From the NCBI RefSeq assembly GCF_000800455.1, contig NZ_CP007456.1:1116001-1180000 (forward strand): 64,000 nucleotides of DNA, given 5' to 3'. The stretch is from Bifidobacterium catenulatum PV20-2. Its GTDB lineage: Bacteria > Actinomycetota > Actinomycetes > Actinomycetales > Bifidobacteriaceae. Made by a program: the position numbers and the translations under genes. Below are positions 1-8,126 of this stretch, piece after piece (the stretch's first letter is position 1; every line of letters begins with the position of its first letter). Under the pieces are notes generated by a model. That model was not told the DNA's origin. It was given only the letters and a program-made list of their open reading frames with translations, and searched no databases.

Positions 1-89
1 GCATACCGGAAATATCCGTCGTCAACGGTATTGCTGTATGCGCACGGCAACGTGATCAGGCTTCGAAGTTTTACGATTTTGACAGTCAT
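1..89 (-). CDS. Partial leftward phage gene, function unknown
   Basis: An ATG at 89-87 on the minus strand is preceded by a GGAGG Shine-Dalgarno seven bases upstream and opens a frame that runs off the left edge of the window. The visible N-terminus reads MTVKIVKLRSLITL, followed by a Cys and aromatic residues. Only 29 codons are visible, so no function can be given. It lies just downstream of the other leftward gene (138-581), and the two probably form one leftward phage transcript. Confidence 0.6.
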   Translation of the reverse strand, partial: MTVKIVKLRSLITLPCAYSNTVDDGYFRY

Positions 90-137
90 TTTTTAACCTC
101 CGCTTGTTTATTGGTTACATTTGTAAAGCTGGACGCG

Positions 138-581
138 TCATACGAGATTGACATAATCACGCACGGCCGTATTCCAACCGGTATCCTCCCAGGCATATGT
201 GCCAACCTTAGCCATGAGGCATGGCGACAGTGAGCCGGAAACGGTGGTATCCCGCAATGGCACGCACACCACCTTGTAGGTATGTCCGGTGTTCGTCTCA
301 CAGTAGACGGCAGTACGGTGCGAACTCACAAGCACGCGCGTAATCCGCACATCAGGTACGAAATCGCTTGCAAGATCGACAACCCTAGGCCGCATTGCCG
401 CAACGCGAAACGCAGCAATAAGCGCATGACGTGCCATCGATTCCGCCGCCAAGGTGCCCTGAAATTCAAGCACCGGCATTTCACGTATCCAAAGATGCGA
501 CACGTAAGACGGTAGGGACTCACGCGCCGTAGTGAGACAGTCGCGAAAGATTTTTACAGCCATTTCTTCGTTGGTATCCAT
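138..581 (-). CDS. Hypothetical phage protein, 147 aa, leftward
   Basis: I do not recognise this family. The start is well supported: AAGGGGG sits six bases before the ATG at 581. The protein is soluble-looking, with no signal peptide or membrane segment. It has an acidic N-terminus (MDTNEEM), a helical first half and a beta-rich second half. It is transcribed away from the late operon and reads into the partial gene at the left edge, so it belongs to a left-arm (probably early or accessory) phage unit. The large non-coding region upstream would hold its promoter. Confidence 0.6.
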   Translation of the reverse strand: MDTNEEMAVKIFRDCLTTARESLPSYVSHLWIREMPVLEFQGTLAAESMARHALIAAFRVAAMRPRVVDLASDFVPDVRITRVLVSSHRTAVYCETNTGHTYKVVCVPLRDTTVSGSLSPCLMAKVGTYAWEDTGWNTAVRDYVNLV

Positions 582-2056
582 AATAAACCCCCTTAAGGTT
601 TAGTGTTAATTGGTTAATTGCGTGCCACTAGAGGGTATCGCGCCCCCTCATGGTCTAAACAGTGGCGAGAGGGGCGCAACCCTTGCGGATTACGCCCATG
701 AAGATTTGTTCTTTGGCTAACGCCACCCGCAAAGTGGCGCAGAGGCGCATACGCACCCCCTATAGACTTTTATTGTCCGCATAACCCCCAAACGTAAGAC
801 GTTTGTGGTCAACCGCTAACGCGACTGATAGGCGCTAAAAACATGTCTGTTCCGCAACCTATTACGCCGTGGTTTACAGCCTATGCCGCCAACCATGCTC
901 ACGCATGGCAAACATAGGCATTGCCGCTTACAAATCGGCCTCCTCATTGGCGATAGTCTCTCACACTACGCCAAACGTCGGCGGTACCCCCCTTACGAGT
1001 TCTCGCGCTCTACATTGTCAATCAAGTTCACGTACACTGCCTAGGCAAAATTGGCACTGCCAACCACGCCCACCTAGTGGGCATTATGCACACACCCCGA
1101 AAAACGCCGCCACCTAACCCCCAAAAGGGGTGAAGCTTAAACTACCGGCCTTCGGTAACACTCTTCTTTTGTCAAACACTCGCAACACTCGCAGACGGGA
1201 CACTGCACCTCGGCACAGTGGCCACCGTTCCACACGTGGCAGTTTTCCGGCGCACACACTCGATACGCCCCCCTAACCGTCTCAGGCTAGGCTATGCGGT
1301 GCCTAGGCACCTGACCACCACGGCTTCATCTGCCGGTTGCTACAGCCGGTTGCGAGTGGTGTGGCGAGAGTGTCGCACCGACCTCGCTAGGCTGACTGCC
1401 TAACCGGTTGATAGCCATCACTATACATACCCAGTTGGATATAATCAAATCAAGGAAACAAACCACATTAAAACGTTGAAATAACACCGTTCTATCGGCG
1501 TGTTGAAATATGGGTAGGGGGTAAAGAAAACGAAAAAAGAGTTTGGATAGCACAAGAAAAAATAAAGTCAAGCAAGATACCAAAATACGGACAAAAAATA
1601 TTGAGCGAGATAGATATAAATAATAAGGGATACGACACAATGACGCGCATACGTACAACTGTACGAACGAACATTTGTACCATCGAACGAACGTTCTAAC
1701 CGGGGCTGGGGGAGGGTCCTCCGGGTGCGCCCGTTGGGGCCGTCGGGTCAATGGTAGAAATAGTGCGCGCCGTCTGAAAAAGTCCGCGCATGAAACGTGA
1801 CATGACAACGACGATGTTGGGTTCACATTGAAATCGTCTTCAGCATACCACGTGACACGCCGTATTCTATGCCGTTTCTATTGCAACGTTGACGCAACGT
1901 TGGGGGTGAGTATGCTGTCGCATGTCGGAATGAATTTTGGAGGACGCGTGGCGTCCTTGTGGGTGTCATTCCGGCTAGCGGTTCGGTGGTGCTCCTTGTC
2001 TCTTGGTTAAGGATTCCGACCGTTGGGACGTTTGCGTTCATAAGGAGCACCGCTAG
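582..2056. other. 1.45-kb non-coding divergent region of the prophage
   Basis: No convincing gene is present. Short frames here lack ribosome sites and have implausible composition. The stretch lies between leftward genes and the rightward tRNA/late unit. It carries several hairpins: CGCCAC/GTGGCG at 721-739, GCCAC/GTGGC at 1221-1240 and ACCG/CGGT near 1144. A related sequence, GTGGCGAGAG, occurs at about 662 and again at about 1361. Bases 1425-1690 are clearly AT-rich compared with the rest of the phage, and 1660-1700 contains repeated CGAACGAAC. It may hold promoters, operators, a replication origin or the packaging site; nothing here decides which. Confidence 0.5.
1889..1916 (+). promoter_or_regulatory. 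Candidate promoter for the tRNA/late unit
   Basis: TTGACG at 1889-1894 and TATGCT at 1911-1916 are separated by 16 bp. A direct repeat GCAACGTTG (1883-1891 and 1894-1902) overlaps the -35 element and would be a natural operator. It points right, toward the tRNAs and late genes. The call is based on pattern only. Confidence 0.35.
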
Positions 2057-2143
2057 GGACAGTTGGCTGAGTCTGGTTTAAGGTAGTCGCCTCGAAAGCG
2101 ACCGACTCTAACGGGTCCGGGAGTTCGAATCTCTCACTGTCCG
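2057..2143 (+). tRNA. tRNA-Ser (CGA), phage-encoded
   Basis: The acceptor arms GGACAGT and ACTGTCC pair fully. The anticodon loop is CTCGAAA (anticodon CGA) closed by GTCGC/GCGAC. There is a long variable arm as expected for serine, and a T arm GGGAG-TTCGAAT-CTCTC. The discriminator is G and CCA is not encoded. It reads UCG codons, which the phage late genes use heavily. Confidence 0.9.
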
Positions 2144-2746
2144 CAGATGGCATCTTCCTAGGTAAGGTGCGATTCGGTTTCAAGTCCAATGCGAGAGGCT
2201 TGTTGGTACCGCCGTTTGATCTCGCACATGGTTCCTATCGCTCTTGTGGGAGTGTTAGTCGCGCGTGGTTTTCTGGCTCTCTTGACCATGCGTGGTGAGA
2301 TGCCGGTTCGAATCCGGCTGGGAGCCCTTTGAGGGTGGATAAATCCCGGAATATAGTGTGTGTTTTTGGATTGTCCGTGAGATTGCGTCCATCCTCGTTT
2401 CTTGTGCCGGCCCCACCCGGTGTCGCCTATATGGCTGCGCCATTTGTTTTTTGGGGCTGACTTGCAATCCTGTTGGCACAGCCTTTTGGTTGTCGGGTTC
2501 GATTCCCGAGGTTTGCTCTAGGTTTCATGGGGGTAGCTGCCTGTGAGACCGATGGCATTGCTCGAATGTCCCCGCTGGAACATGTGGGGATAAGAGGCTC
2601 CCTGCCTTAATCAGGCGGTTGATGACCGAAGGGGAGGCACGGCCAGACGGATGCATATATACATACACGTTCCTTGCCGTTGGTGGTAAAGCCCATTCCA
2701 CCATGCCGAACGTCTTGCCGACTTGGACGTTAACTAAGTCGGGTAT
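2144..2746 (+). other. Region with tRNA-like remnants and hairpins, no gene
   Basis: This stretch between two phage tRNAs has no supported coding sequence. It contains at least two well-formed T arms followed by acceptor-like 3' strands: GCCGG-TTCGAAT-CCGGC at 2302-2318 and TCGGG-TTCGATT-CCCGA at 2493-2509. I could not build a matching anticodon arm for either. There is also a 7-bp stem TGCGAGA/TCTCGCA starting near 2190. The arrangement suggests degenerated phage tRNA genes. Non-canonical functional tRNAs are possible but unproven. Confidence 0.4.
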
Positions 2747-2818
2747 ATGGCATTGGTGCAACTGGTAGCATGGCGGTCTCCAAAACCGTCGATGTTGGTT
2801 CGAGTCCAACATGCTGTG
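2747..2818 (+). tRNA. tRNA-Trp (CCA), phage-encoded
   Basis: The acceptor ATGGCAT pairs with ATGCTGT using two G-U pairs. The D arm is GTGC/GCAT. The anticodon arm is GCGGT-CTCCAAA-ACCGT (anticodon CCA). The T arm is GTTGG-TTCGAGT-CCAAC and the discriminator is G. CCA is not encoded. Length is 72 nt. Confidence 0.9.
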
Positions 2819-2827
2819 CTCAGCCTA

Positions 2828-2940
2828 CCCACAGGTTGTGGGAGAGGTCTTCGGAGTCGTCTTGTGGCGGCTCTAGTTTTAGCTGACCCGCCTAGTCTGC
2901 GGGAACAGTCTCCTGAGTCGCTGCGGCGGCTCTTGCTTTT
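2828..2940 (+). repeat. Four hairpins between phage tRNAs, two nearly identical
   Basis: CCCAC/GTGGG (2828-2842) and CCCGC/GCGGG (2887-2903) alternate with two copies of a GAGTCG/CGGCTC stem (2854-2873 and 2915-2932). Each copy of that stem is followed by a T-rich tail. The repeated stems look like weak intrinsic terminators or processing signals between tRNA-Trp and tRNA-Ser. Confidence 0.45.
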
Positions 2941-3025
2941 GGATGCTTGGCAGAGTGGCTTATTGCACCACCTCGCTAAGGTGGCGACCGGGAACGGTTC
3001 GGGGGTTCGACTCCCTCAGCATCCG
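2941..3025 (+). tRNA. tRNA-Ser (GCT), phage-encoded, C33
   Basis: The acceptor GGATGCT/AGCATCC pairs perfectly. The T arm is GGGGG-TTCGACT-CCCTC and there is a long variable arm typical of serine. The anticodon stem CCACC/GGTGG closes the loop TCGCTAA. This puts GCT at positions 34-36 but C instead of the near-universal U at position 33. The discriminator is G. It would read AGC and AGU. Confidence 0.85.
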
Positions 3026-3149
3026 CGCGCCGTGGCTGGCGGTAAAAAGCCATTTTTTGCCATTGGATTTCCTTATGGCGGTTTGGGTTAGATGACGGGC
3101 AATCCCCATGTTTTGTGGTGAGTGCGGCGTGGGGGTTGTCTGTTCTTTT

Positions 3150-3231
3150 GCTTTGGTGGCGGAATGGTAGACGCGGCGCACTCAAAATGCGTTGTCTTTG
3201 TGGCGTGAGGGTTCGACTCCCTCCTGAAGCA
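3150..3231 (+). tRNA. tRNA-Leu (CAA), phage-encoded
   Basis: The acceptor GCTTTGG pairs with CTGAAGC, with wobbles. The anticodon arm is GCGCA-CTCAAAA-TGCGT (anticodon CAA). There is a long variable arm and a T arm GAGGG-TTCGACT-CCCTC. The discriminator is A. It reads UUG, a codon used very often in the phage late genes. It ends 13 bases before the HNH gene. Confidence 0.9.
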
Positions 3232-3244
3232 CTGAGGAGTGGCG

Positions 3245-3583
3245 ATGACCAACGATTGGAATAAGTCGCATCGTAAGGAACGGTTCAATCCGGGTTGGGA
3301 GCGGACGCGTCGTGAGGTGTTGGATTATTACGGGTGGCGTTGCCAGTATCCGGTGATCGGTGATGATGGCGTGTTGCGTCCGTGTGGCGCTCATGCGAAT
3401 GAGGTCGATCATATCATTCGTGCCGAGGATGGTCAGCCTGATGATGATTCTTGGGATAATCTTCAGGTTCTTTGTCGTGCTCATCATTCTTATAAGACTG
3501 GTTTGGAGTCGGCTGACGCGCGGCGAAGGAAGAGGGTTGAGCGTGAGGAGGCTCGTTGGTACAGGCATCCCGCGTTCGGTTAG
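3245..3583 (+). CDS. HNH endonuclease
   Basis: A 112-residue protein whose core fits a phage HNH nuclease. A Cys and aromatic pair (RCQYP) is followed by C-G-A-H-A-N-E-V-D-H-I, then D-D-D-S-W-D-N-L-Q-V-L-C-R-A-H-H-S-Y-K-T with the DN...L..LC..HH signature. HNH proteins next to terminase genes are commonly needed for cutting concatemers at packaging. The ATG at 3245 is chosen because AGGAG lies five bases upstream; a GTG at 3239 would overlap that ribosome site. It is the first gene of the packaging block. Confidence 0.85.
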   Translation: MTNDWNKSHRKERFNPGWERTRREVLDYYGWRCQYPVIGDDGVLRPCGAHANEVDHIIRAEDGQPDDDSWDNLQVLCRAHHSYKTGLESADARRRKRVEREEARWYRHPAFG

Positions 3584-4089
3584 CTGAGGGTGAGTGCAGT
3601 GTGAATGGGTGTGATGGGCCTGTTCATGCTCATGGGATGTGTAGGTCTCATTATGATCGTTGGCGGCGTAGTGGCAGTGGTGCCCGTAAGCGTCGTATGA
3701 GTCGTGCGTGTCTGGCGTGTGGCTCTTTTTTTGAGACTGAGCGTCGGGACAAGGCTTTTTGTTCGGCTCGTTGTCGTAAGCGTTTCCAGCGTTTGAAGGC
3801 TGAGGGTGCGGCTCCTAATCGTACTCCGCAGCCGTTGAAGTCGGTGTTGTGGGAGCCTCGGTCGAATGCCCGTGTCGGGCGGCGGGGGAGTGTTCCCACT
3901 GGTTTTTGGACTGCCGAGGATGAGTGGAACGCGTGTTCTCATACGTGTCCGGTTTGTGGGTTGCCGCTTGACCGGTCGGTTGATGTTTTGAGTGATGATT
4001 TTCCGGTTGGCGCTTGGCGTGTGTCGTTGGAGCAGGGTGGTGAGAACTCGTTGGCTAATCGGATTGTCGTTCATCGCAGGTGCGCGTAG
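3556..4089 (+). CDS. Zinc-finger / HNH-like phage protein
   Basis: A 177-residue protein with three cysteine clusters. An N-terminal finger reads CSVNGC with HGMCRSHYDRW, a second cluster reads CLACGSFF with CSARCRKRF, and a third reads CSHTCPVCGLPL with a closing VVHRRCA. The layout suggests a zinc-binding nuclease or DNA-binding protein near the packaging genes. The TTG at 3556 follows AGGAGG by four bases and keeps the first Cys of the finger; it overlaps the HNH gene by 28 bp. A GTG at 3601 is the alternative but would remove that Cys. The exact role is unknown. Confidence 0.65.
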   Translation: MVQASRVRLAEGECSVNGCDGPVHAHGMCRSHYDRWRRSGSGARKRRMSRACLACGSFFETERRDKAFCSARCRKRFQRLKAEGAAPNRTPQPLKSVLWEPRSNARVGRRGSVPTGFWTAEDEWNACSHTCPVCGLPLDRSVDVLSDDFPVGAWRVSLEQGGENSLANRIVVHRRCA

Positions 4090-4147
4090 TGCCGTAACGG
4101 GCTTCGCGCTTGTCGTCCCGTAATGGGGCTTTGCGGGGAGTGATGTT

Positions 4148-4573
4148 ATGGGCAGGAAGACGAGTGATTCCGGTAATCAGGTTTTGGAGATTCCTGATGG
4201 GAAGTTGGGGCCTGATCTGCCTCCGGCTAACCAGATTTTTCCCAAGGGTGGGGAGTGGTTGCCGTTGGTTGCTCATTGGTACGAGGAGTATCGGCGTAGT
4301 CCGAATGCTTCGATGTTGCGTTCGGCTCCTTCTTGGATGGCTGTCCAGTTGGGTTTCGCGACGATCAATGAGATGCTTTCGACTCGTCGTTATGCGACGT
4401 TGATGCCGGTCGTGCGTCAGTTGTTTGACGAGTTGGGCTGGACCCCGGCTTCGATGCGCGCGTTGAAGTTCGACGTGCCGGAGGCTGACGACCATGCCGC
4501 TTCGGATGGTTCGAATCATGCTGTGATCCAGGATATCGATGCTTGGCGTCGCAAGATCGAGGCGGCTGGCTGA
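4148..4573 (+). CDS. Terminase small subunit
   Basis: A 141-residue protein directly upstream of the large terminase. It has a charged helical organisation (an N-terminal EWLPLVAHWYEEYRRSP helix, a middle section resembling a small DNA-binding fold, and a C-terminal acidic tail). This matches small terminase subunits, which recognise the packaging site and activate the large subunit. GGGGAG lies a few bases before the ATG. The call rests on position and size more than on motifs. Confidence 0.65.
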   Translation: MGRKTSDSGNQVLEIPDGKLGPDLPPANQIFPKGGEWLPLVAHWYEEYRRSPNASMLRSAPSWMAVQLGFATINEMLSTRRYATLMPVVRQLFDELGWTPASMRALKFDVPEADDHAASDGSNHAVIQDIDAWRRKIEAAG

Positions 4574-4574
4574 C

Positions 4575-6458
4575 ATGCATTTGATGATTCCTAACCTGAC
4601 TTATGAGGATAGGCGTAGGAGTCTTGGACGTTTGGCGTTGTGGTGGGTTGAGACGTTCAGCCTCATCGGTCGCGGTGGTGCGACCGGTAAGCCTGTCACT
4701 CATAGTCCTGAGTATATCCAGTTCTATTTGAACGCCTACGCGTTGAAGCCGAATGGTCGGCGCAGGTTCAATCGTGTGAGCTTGTGGCGTCCGAAGGGTT
4801 GCAACAAGAGTGGCTTGGGCAACGATCTGGCCTTGTTCGAGGCTTTTGGCCCTTGTCGCTTCGACCATTGGGCTAATCCGGGTGAGACGTATACGTTTCT
4901 TGGTCAGGCTTACTATTACCTGCCAGGTGAGCCTGTTGGTCGTCCTGTCCAGCGTCCTGAGATTCTGTGTTTGGCTACGTCCGAGGACCAGTCGGGCAAT
5001 ATCTTCGATTCGATTCACTATAACTGCACTTCCGGCCCGTTGGCCCAGTTGCAGGGTTTCGGCATGGAGGTCACGAAGACCCGTATCGGCTTGCCGGAGG
5101 GTGGGGAGATTATTCCCACGACTTCCGGCGATGCGTCGAAGGATGGTGGTCTTGAGACTTTCGCGTTGATGGATGAGGTGCATCTGTATACGCTGCCGAA
5201 GCATCATTCGATGTATAAGACGGTTCAGCGTAATCTTCCGAAGCGTTCGTTGGATGCCGACCCTTGGGTGTTGGAGATGACGACGTATTTCCGTCCGGGT
5301 CAGAACAGTGTGGCGGAGAACACGTTGAAGATCGCGGAGGATATTCAGGCTGGCCGTTCCAGGCATTATAAGGGCTTGTACTTCGACTATCGGTATTCGA
5401 CGCTTCCTATCGAGGATTTTCCTGATGAGAAGAAGCTTGAGCACGCGTTGTATGAGTCGTATGGCTCTGCCGCCCATTCGGATGATGGTAAGGATTACAT
5501 CATTCTTCCCGATGGGCGTATCGAGGCCGTTGATGCCGATGGCTATTCGGTTGAGGGGTTCTCGCTTCGTGATGATGGCGTCGAGCCGGGGCCGTCGAAG
5601 GATGGTTGGGTTGACATTCATGGTCTGATGGGGCAAATCTACCAGCCTGATTCGGACCCGAATGATTCGATTCGTTATTATTTGAACTCTCGTGCGTCGA
5701 GTGAGGATTCGTGGCTTACGGAGCCTGCGATCCAGTCGCATTTGGCTTACAGGGATTTGTATGGCCGTGCTGTCGGCTCGTCTTCTCGTTTGGATGGGGT
5801 CTGGAAGGATTTCATTGACGAGGATGAGGAGATCACGCTTGGGTTCGATGGTTCGATTCGTAATGATTCGACCGCGTTGGTTGGTTGTCGCGTGTCCGAT
5901 GGTCTGCTGTTTCTTATCAAGTTGCAGCAGCGGCCTGATAATGCGGACCCTGATTGGCGTGTTGACCGAGATGGTTTCGATGCCGCCGTGCGTCGTATGT
6001 TCGAGAATTACAATGTCATCGGCTGTTTCGCCGATGCGCATTTCTTCGAGTCGATGATTGGCGGCTGGGAGGCTGAGTATGGGCGTGGCATGAAGGTGTT
6101 CGCCCGTGGCCAGTCTTCGATGATGAAGTTTTGGACGAATAACTGGTCGCAGGATATGTATCGTGCGTTGCAGTGCGCGCATTCGTCGTTTGAGTATGCT
6201 CCCGAGCCTGTTGAGGAGGGGGAGCCTGACCCGAATAATATTCTTTTGTGTGCCGACCCGCGTCTTGTGTCGCATTTCCGTAACGCGAAGCGGCGTGAGA
6301 AGAGTTGGGGCTATCAGATTCATAAGGAGACGCCTAAGAGTCCGCACAAGATCGATGCGTGCATGGCTGGCGTTTTGGCTTATGCGGCGCGTGAGAAGTA
6401 TTTGGGCCAGTTCGAGGATGAGACTCCGCAGCGGGTGATACCGCAGCGGGTCTGGTGA
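4575..6458 (+). CDS. Terminase large subunit (ATPase-nuclease)
   Basis: This packaging motor translocates DNA into the prohead and cuts it. The ATPase domain has a divergent Walker A, WRPKGCNKSG (about residues 71-80), and Walker B ALMDEVH (about 198). The nuclease half shows the acidic positions GFDGSIRNDS (about 422), CFADAHFF and KIDACMAGVLA (about 590), as expected for an RNase-H-like fold. Length of 627 aa is longer than many phage terminases but within range. The ATG at 4575 starts one base after the small-subunit stop, so the two are translationally coupled. Confidence 0.93.
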   Translation: MHLMIPNLTYEDRRRSLGRLALWWVETFSLIGRGGATGKPVTHSPEYIQFYLNAYALKPNGRRRFNRVSLWRPKGCNKSGLGNDLALFEAFGPCRFDHWANPGETYTFLGQAYYYLPGEPVGRPVQRPEILCLATSEDQSGNIFDSIHYNCTSGPLAQLQGFGMEVTKTRIGLPEGGEIIPTTSGDASKDGGLETFALMDEVHLYTLPKHHSMYKTVQRNLPKRSLDADPWVLEMTTYFRPGQNSVAENTLKIAEDIQAGRSRHYKGLYFDYRYSTLPIEDFPDEKKLEHALYESYGSAAHSDDGKDYIILPDGRIEAVDADGYSVEGFSLRDDGVEPGPSKDGWVDIHGLMGQIYQPDSDPNDSIRYYLNSRASSEDSWLTEPAIQSHLAYRDLYGRAVGSSSRLDGVWKDFIDEDEEITLGFDGSIRNDSTALVGCRVSDGLLFLIKLQQRPDNADPDWRVDRDGFDAAVRRMFENYNVIGCFADAHFFESMIGGWEAEYGRGMKVFARGQSSMMKFWTNNWSQDMYRALQCAHSSFEYAPEPVEEGEPDPNNILLCADPRLVSHFRNAKRREKSWGYQIHKETPKSPHKIDACMAGVLAYAAREKYLGQFEDETPQRVIPQRVW

Positions 6459-6473
6459 TTTTGGGGTGTTCGT

Positions 6474-8126
6474 ATGGCTTCCACATCTTCTAATATGCAG
6501 AGTCTTGTTACTGGCGATGACGAGCCTGATGGTGATGGTCTGGCGTTGACGCGTCTTGCGACGCGTTTGCAGAATCGTATTCCTGACCTGTGTGTGTTGA
6601 AGACGTTTTATGACGGTCGTGAGACGGTTCCGTTGCAGTCCGTGCCGAAGGCGGCGACCACGACGGCCAGTGCCGTGTATAGGCGTTTTGTGGATATCTG
6701 CCCGTTGAATCTGGCTCATACGATTGCGGATGCGGTAATCACGTCGCAGCATCCTACCGGTTTTCGTCTTGTCGCCGACAAGACGATGCGGAGCACGGAT
6801 GCGGATGACATGTGGGATAAGTGCGGCATGGATGTCCGTTCGTTGAACATGTTCATGGATGCGGCGATCTACGGTGCCGCGTATGCGATGGTTCTCGGCA
6901 AGGAGAATCCTTCGTATATCCAACGGTTGAGCCCGTGGAGCACGGTTGTGTCCGACGACAAGGATTCGGCTGTGGTGTATGGGTGGTCCGAGGAAGAGCA
7001 GATCGAACGGTTGACTTTGTATCGCATCGTCCGTAATGATGACGGCGAGATTCAGAGCGTCTATTCGCGTACCGCGAAGCATGAGGTCAAGTCGCGCACG
7101 TTGCCTTCCGATTCGGTCGATGACGAGGATACCGTGTATGACCTTGCCAACGACGATTCGAAGAAGCGTCCAGAGTTCGAGGCGCAGTTCGAGTGGGAGG
7201 GCCAGTCTTCCGGCGATGATTGGAAGTTCGCCCTTGATTGCGGGTGTCTTCCTATCGTGCAGTTGACCACTCCTAACGGCAAGGGCCAGTTCGAGGCTTC
7301 CTTGAAGACGTTGAGGTCCATCGACCAGCAGCGTTTTCAACGGTTCTGCATTCAGGAGATGCAGGCGTTCAAGCAGCGTTGGGTGTCGGGCGACATGCCT
7401 GAGTATTACCAGAAGAGCGACCCTGCGGTCAAGGCCGGTAAGGCTCAGGCCGGTGACAAGATCGACTATTCGGAACTGTTCGAGATGGGTCCCGCCGCGT
7501 TGTGGCTGCTTCCAGCCGATGCGAAGATTGGCGAATCGTCCATTACGGATATCACGCCGGTTGTGAATGCGGCCGCTTCCGATGTGAAGCTTCTGGCAGG
7601 TGCCACTGGCACTCCGTTGTCGATTCTTTCGCCTGATGTGGCTGGTTCCGCCGAGGGTGCGAAGCTGACGACTCGTATGCTGCGGTTGAAGGTCCGTGAC
7701 ATGAACATGAGGGCCAATGACGCTTTCGTGCTCCTGTTGAAGATGGCGTTGACCGCTTCCGGCAGTAATGCTTCGGAGGAGCGTTTCGAGACGACTTGGG
7801 AGCCGTTGGAGCTTCCGTCCGAGTTGGAGCAGTGTCAGGCGGCGGCTCAGGTGAAGGGTGTTCTTCCGTTGAAGACCATCGCCCGTCGTTATCTGCATAT
7901 GACCGAGACGGAGATCGCGGAGATGATTCAGGATGCTCAGGATACGAGTTTCCTGAATGCCATGGCGCGGCAGAACGCGGCTTTGGATTCGTCGGCGAGG
8001 CAGACTGATGCGACGATGAATGATTCGTATCTGGGTGACGGGTCCGGTTTGGATTCGTTCGCGTCCGATTCTGGTTCTATGGGGGCCGATGATTCATATG
8101 GTTCGACCGGTGGCGGTGAGGTCTGA
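6474..8126 (+). CDS. Portal protein
   Basis: A 550-residue protein immediately after the terminase and before the minor head protein, the usual portal position in siphoviruses. Features that fit SPP1-type portals are the N-terminal segment with RFVDICPLNLAHTIADAVI, a central beta-rich stem region, a long helical C-terminal part with ALWLLPADAKIG and a polar low-complexity tail rich in Asp, Ser and Gly. Portals form the ring through which DNA enters and leaves the head. Its stop shares one base with the next start. Confidence 0.88.
   Translation: MASTSSNMQSLVTGDDEPDGDGLALTRLATRLQNRIPDLCVLKTFYDGRETVPLQSVPKAATTTASAVYRRFVDICPLNLAHTIADAVITSQHPTGFRLVADKTMRSTDADDMWDKCGMDVRSLNMFMDAAIYGAAYAMVLGKENPSYIQRLSPWSTVVSDDKDSAVVYGWSEEEQIERLTLYRIVRNDDGEIQSVYSRTAKHEVKSRTLPSDSVDDEDTVYDLANDDSKKRPEFEAQFEWEGQSSGDDWKFALDCGCLPIVQLTTPNGKGQFEASLKTLRSIDQQRFQRFCIQEMQAFKQRWVSGDMPEYYQKSDPAVKAGKAQAGDKIDYSELFEMGPAALWLLPADAKIGESSITDITPVVNAAASDVKLLAGATGTPLSILSPDVAGSAEGAKLTTRMLRLKVRDMNMRANDAFVLLLKMALTASGSNASEERFETTWEPLELPSELEQCQAAAQVKGVLPLKTIARRYLHMTETEIAEMIQDAQDTSFLNAMARQNAALDSSARQTDATMNDSYLGDGSGLDSFASDSGSMGADDSYGSTGGGEV

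Noticed and set aside
1326..1826. Leftward 166-codon frame in the non-coding region
   Set aside because: No ribosome site; composition is Phe/Leu/Cys-rich in the AT-rich tract; no similarity in pattern to any protein family.
2600..2620. Possible suppressor tRNA with anticodon TTA (CCTG-CCTTAAT-CAGG)
   Set aside because: Position 33 is not T, and no D arm, T arm or acceptor pairing could be found around it.
4365..7898. Long antisense frame of 1,177 codons opposite terminase and portal
   Set aside because: It has a very biased Arg/Leu/Ile/Thr composition caused by the codon pattern of the plus-strand genes, no ribosome site and no domain. The plus strand holds recognisable terminase and portal.
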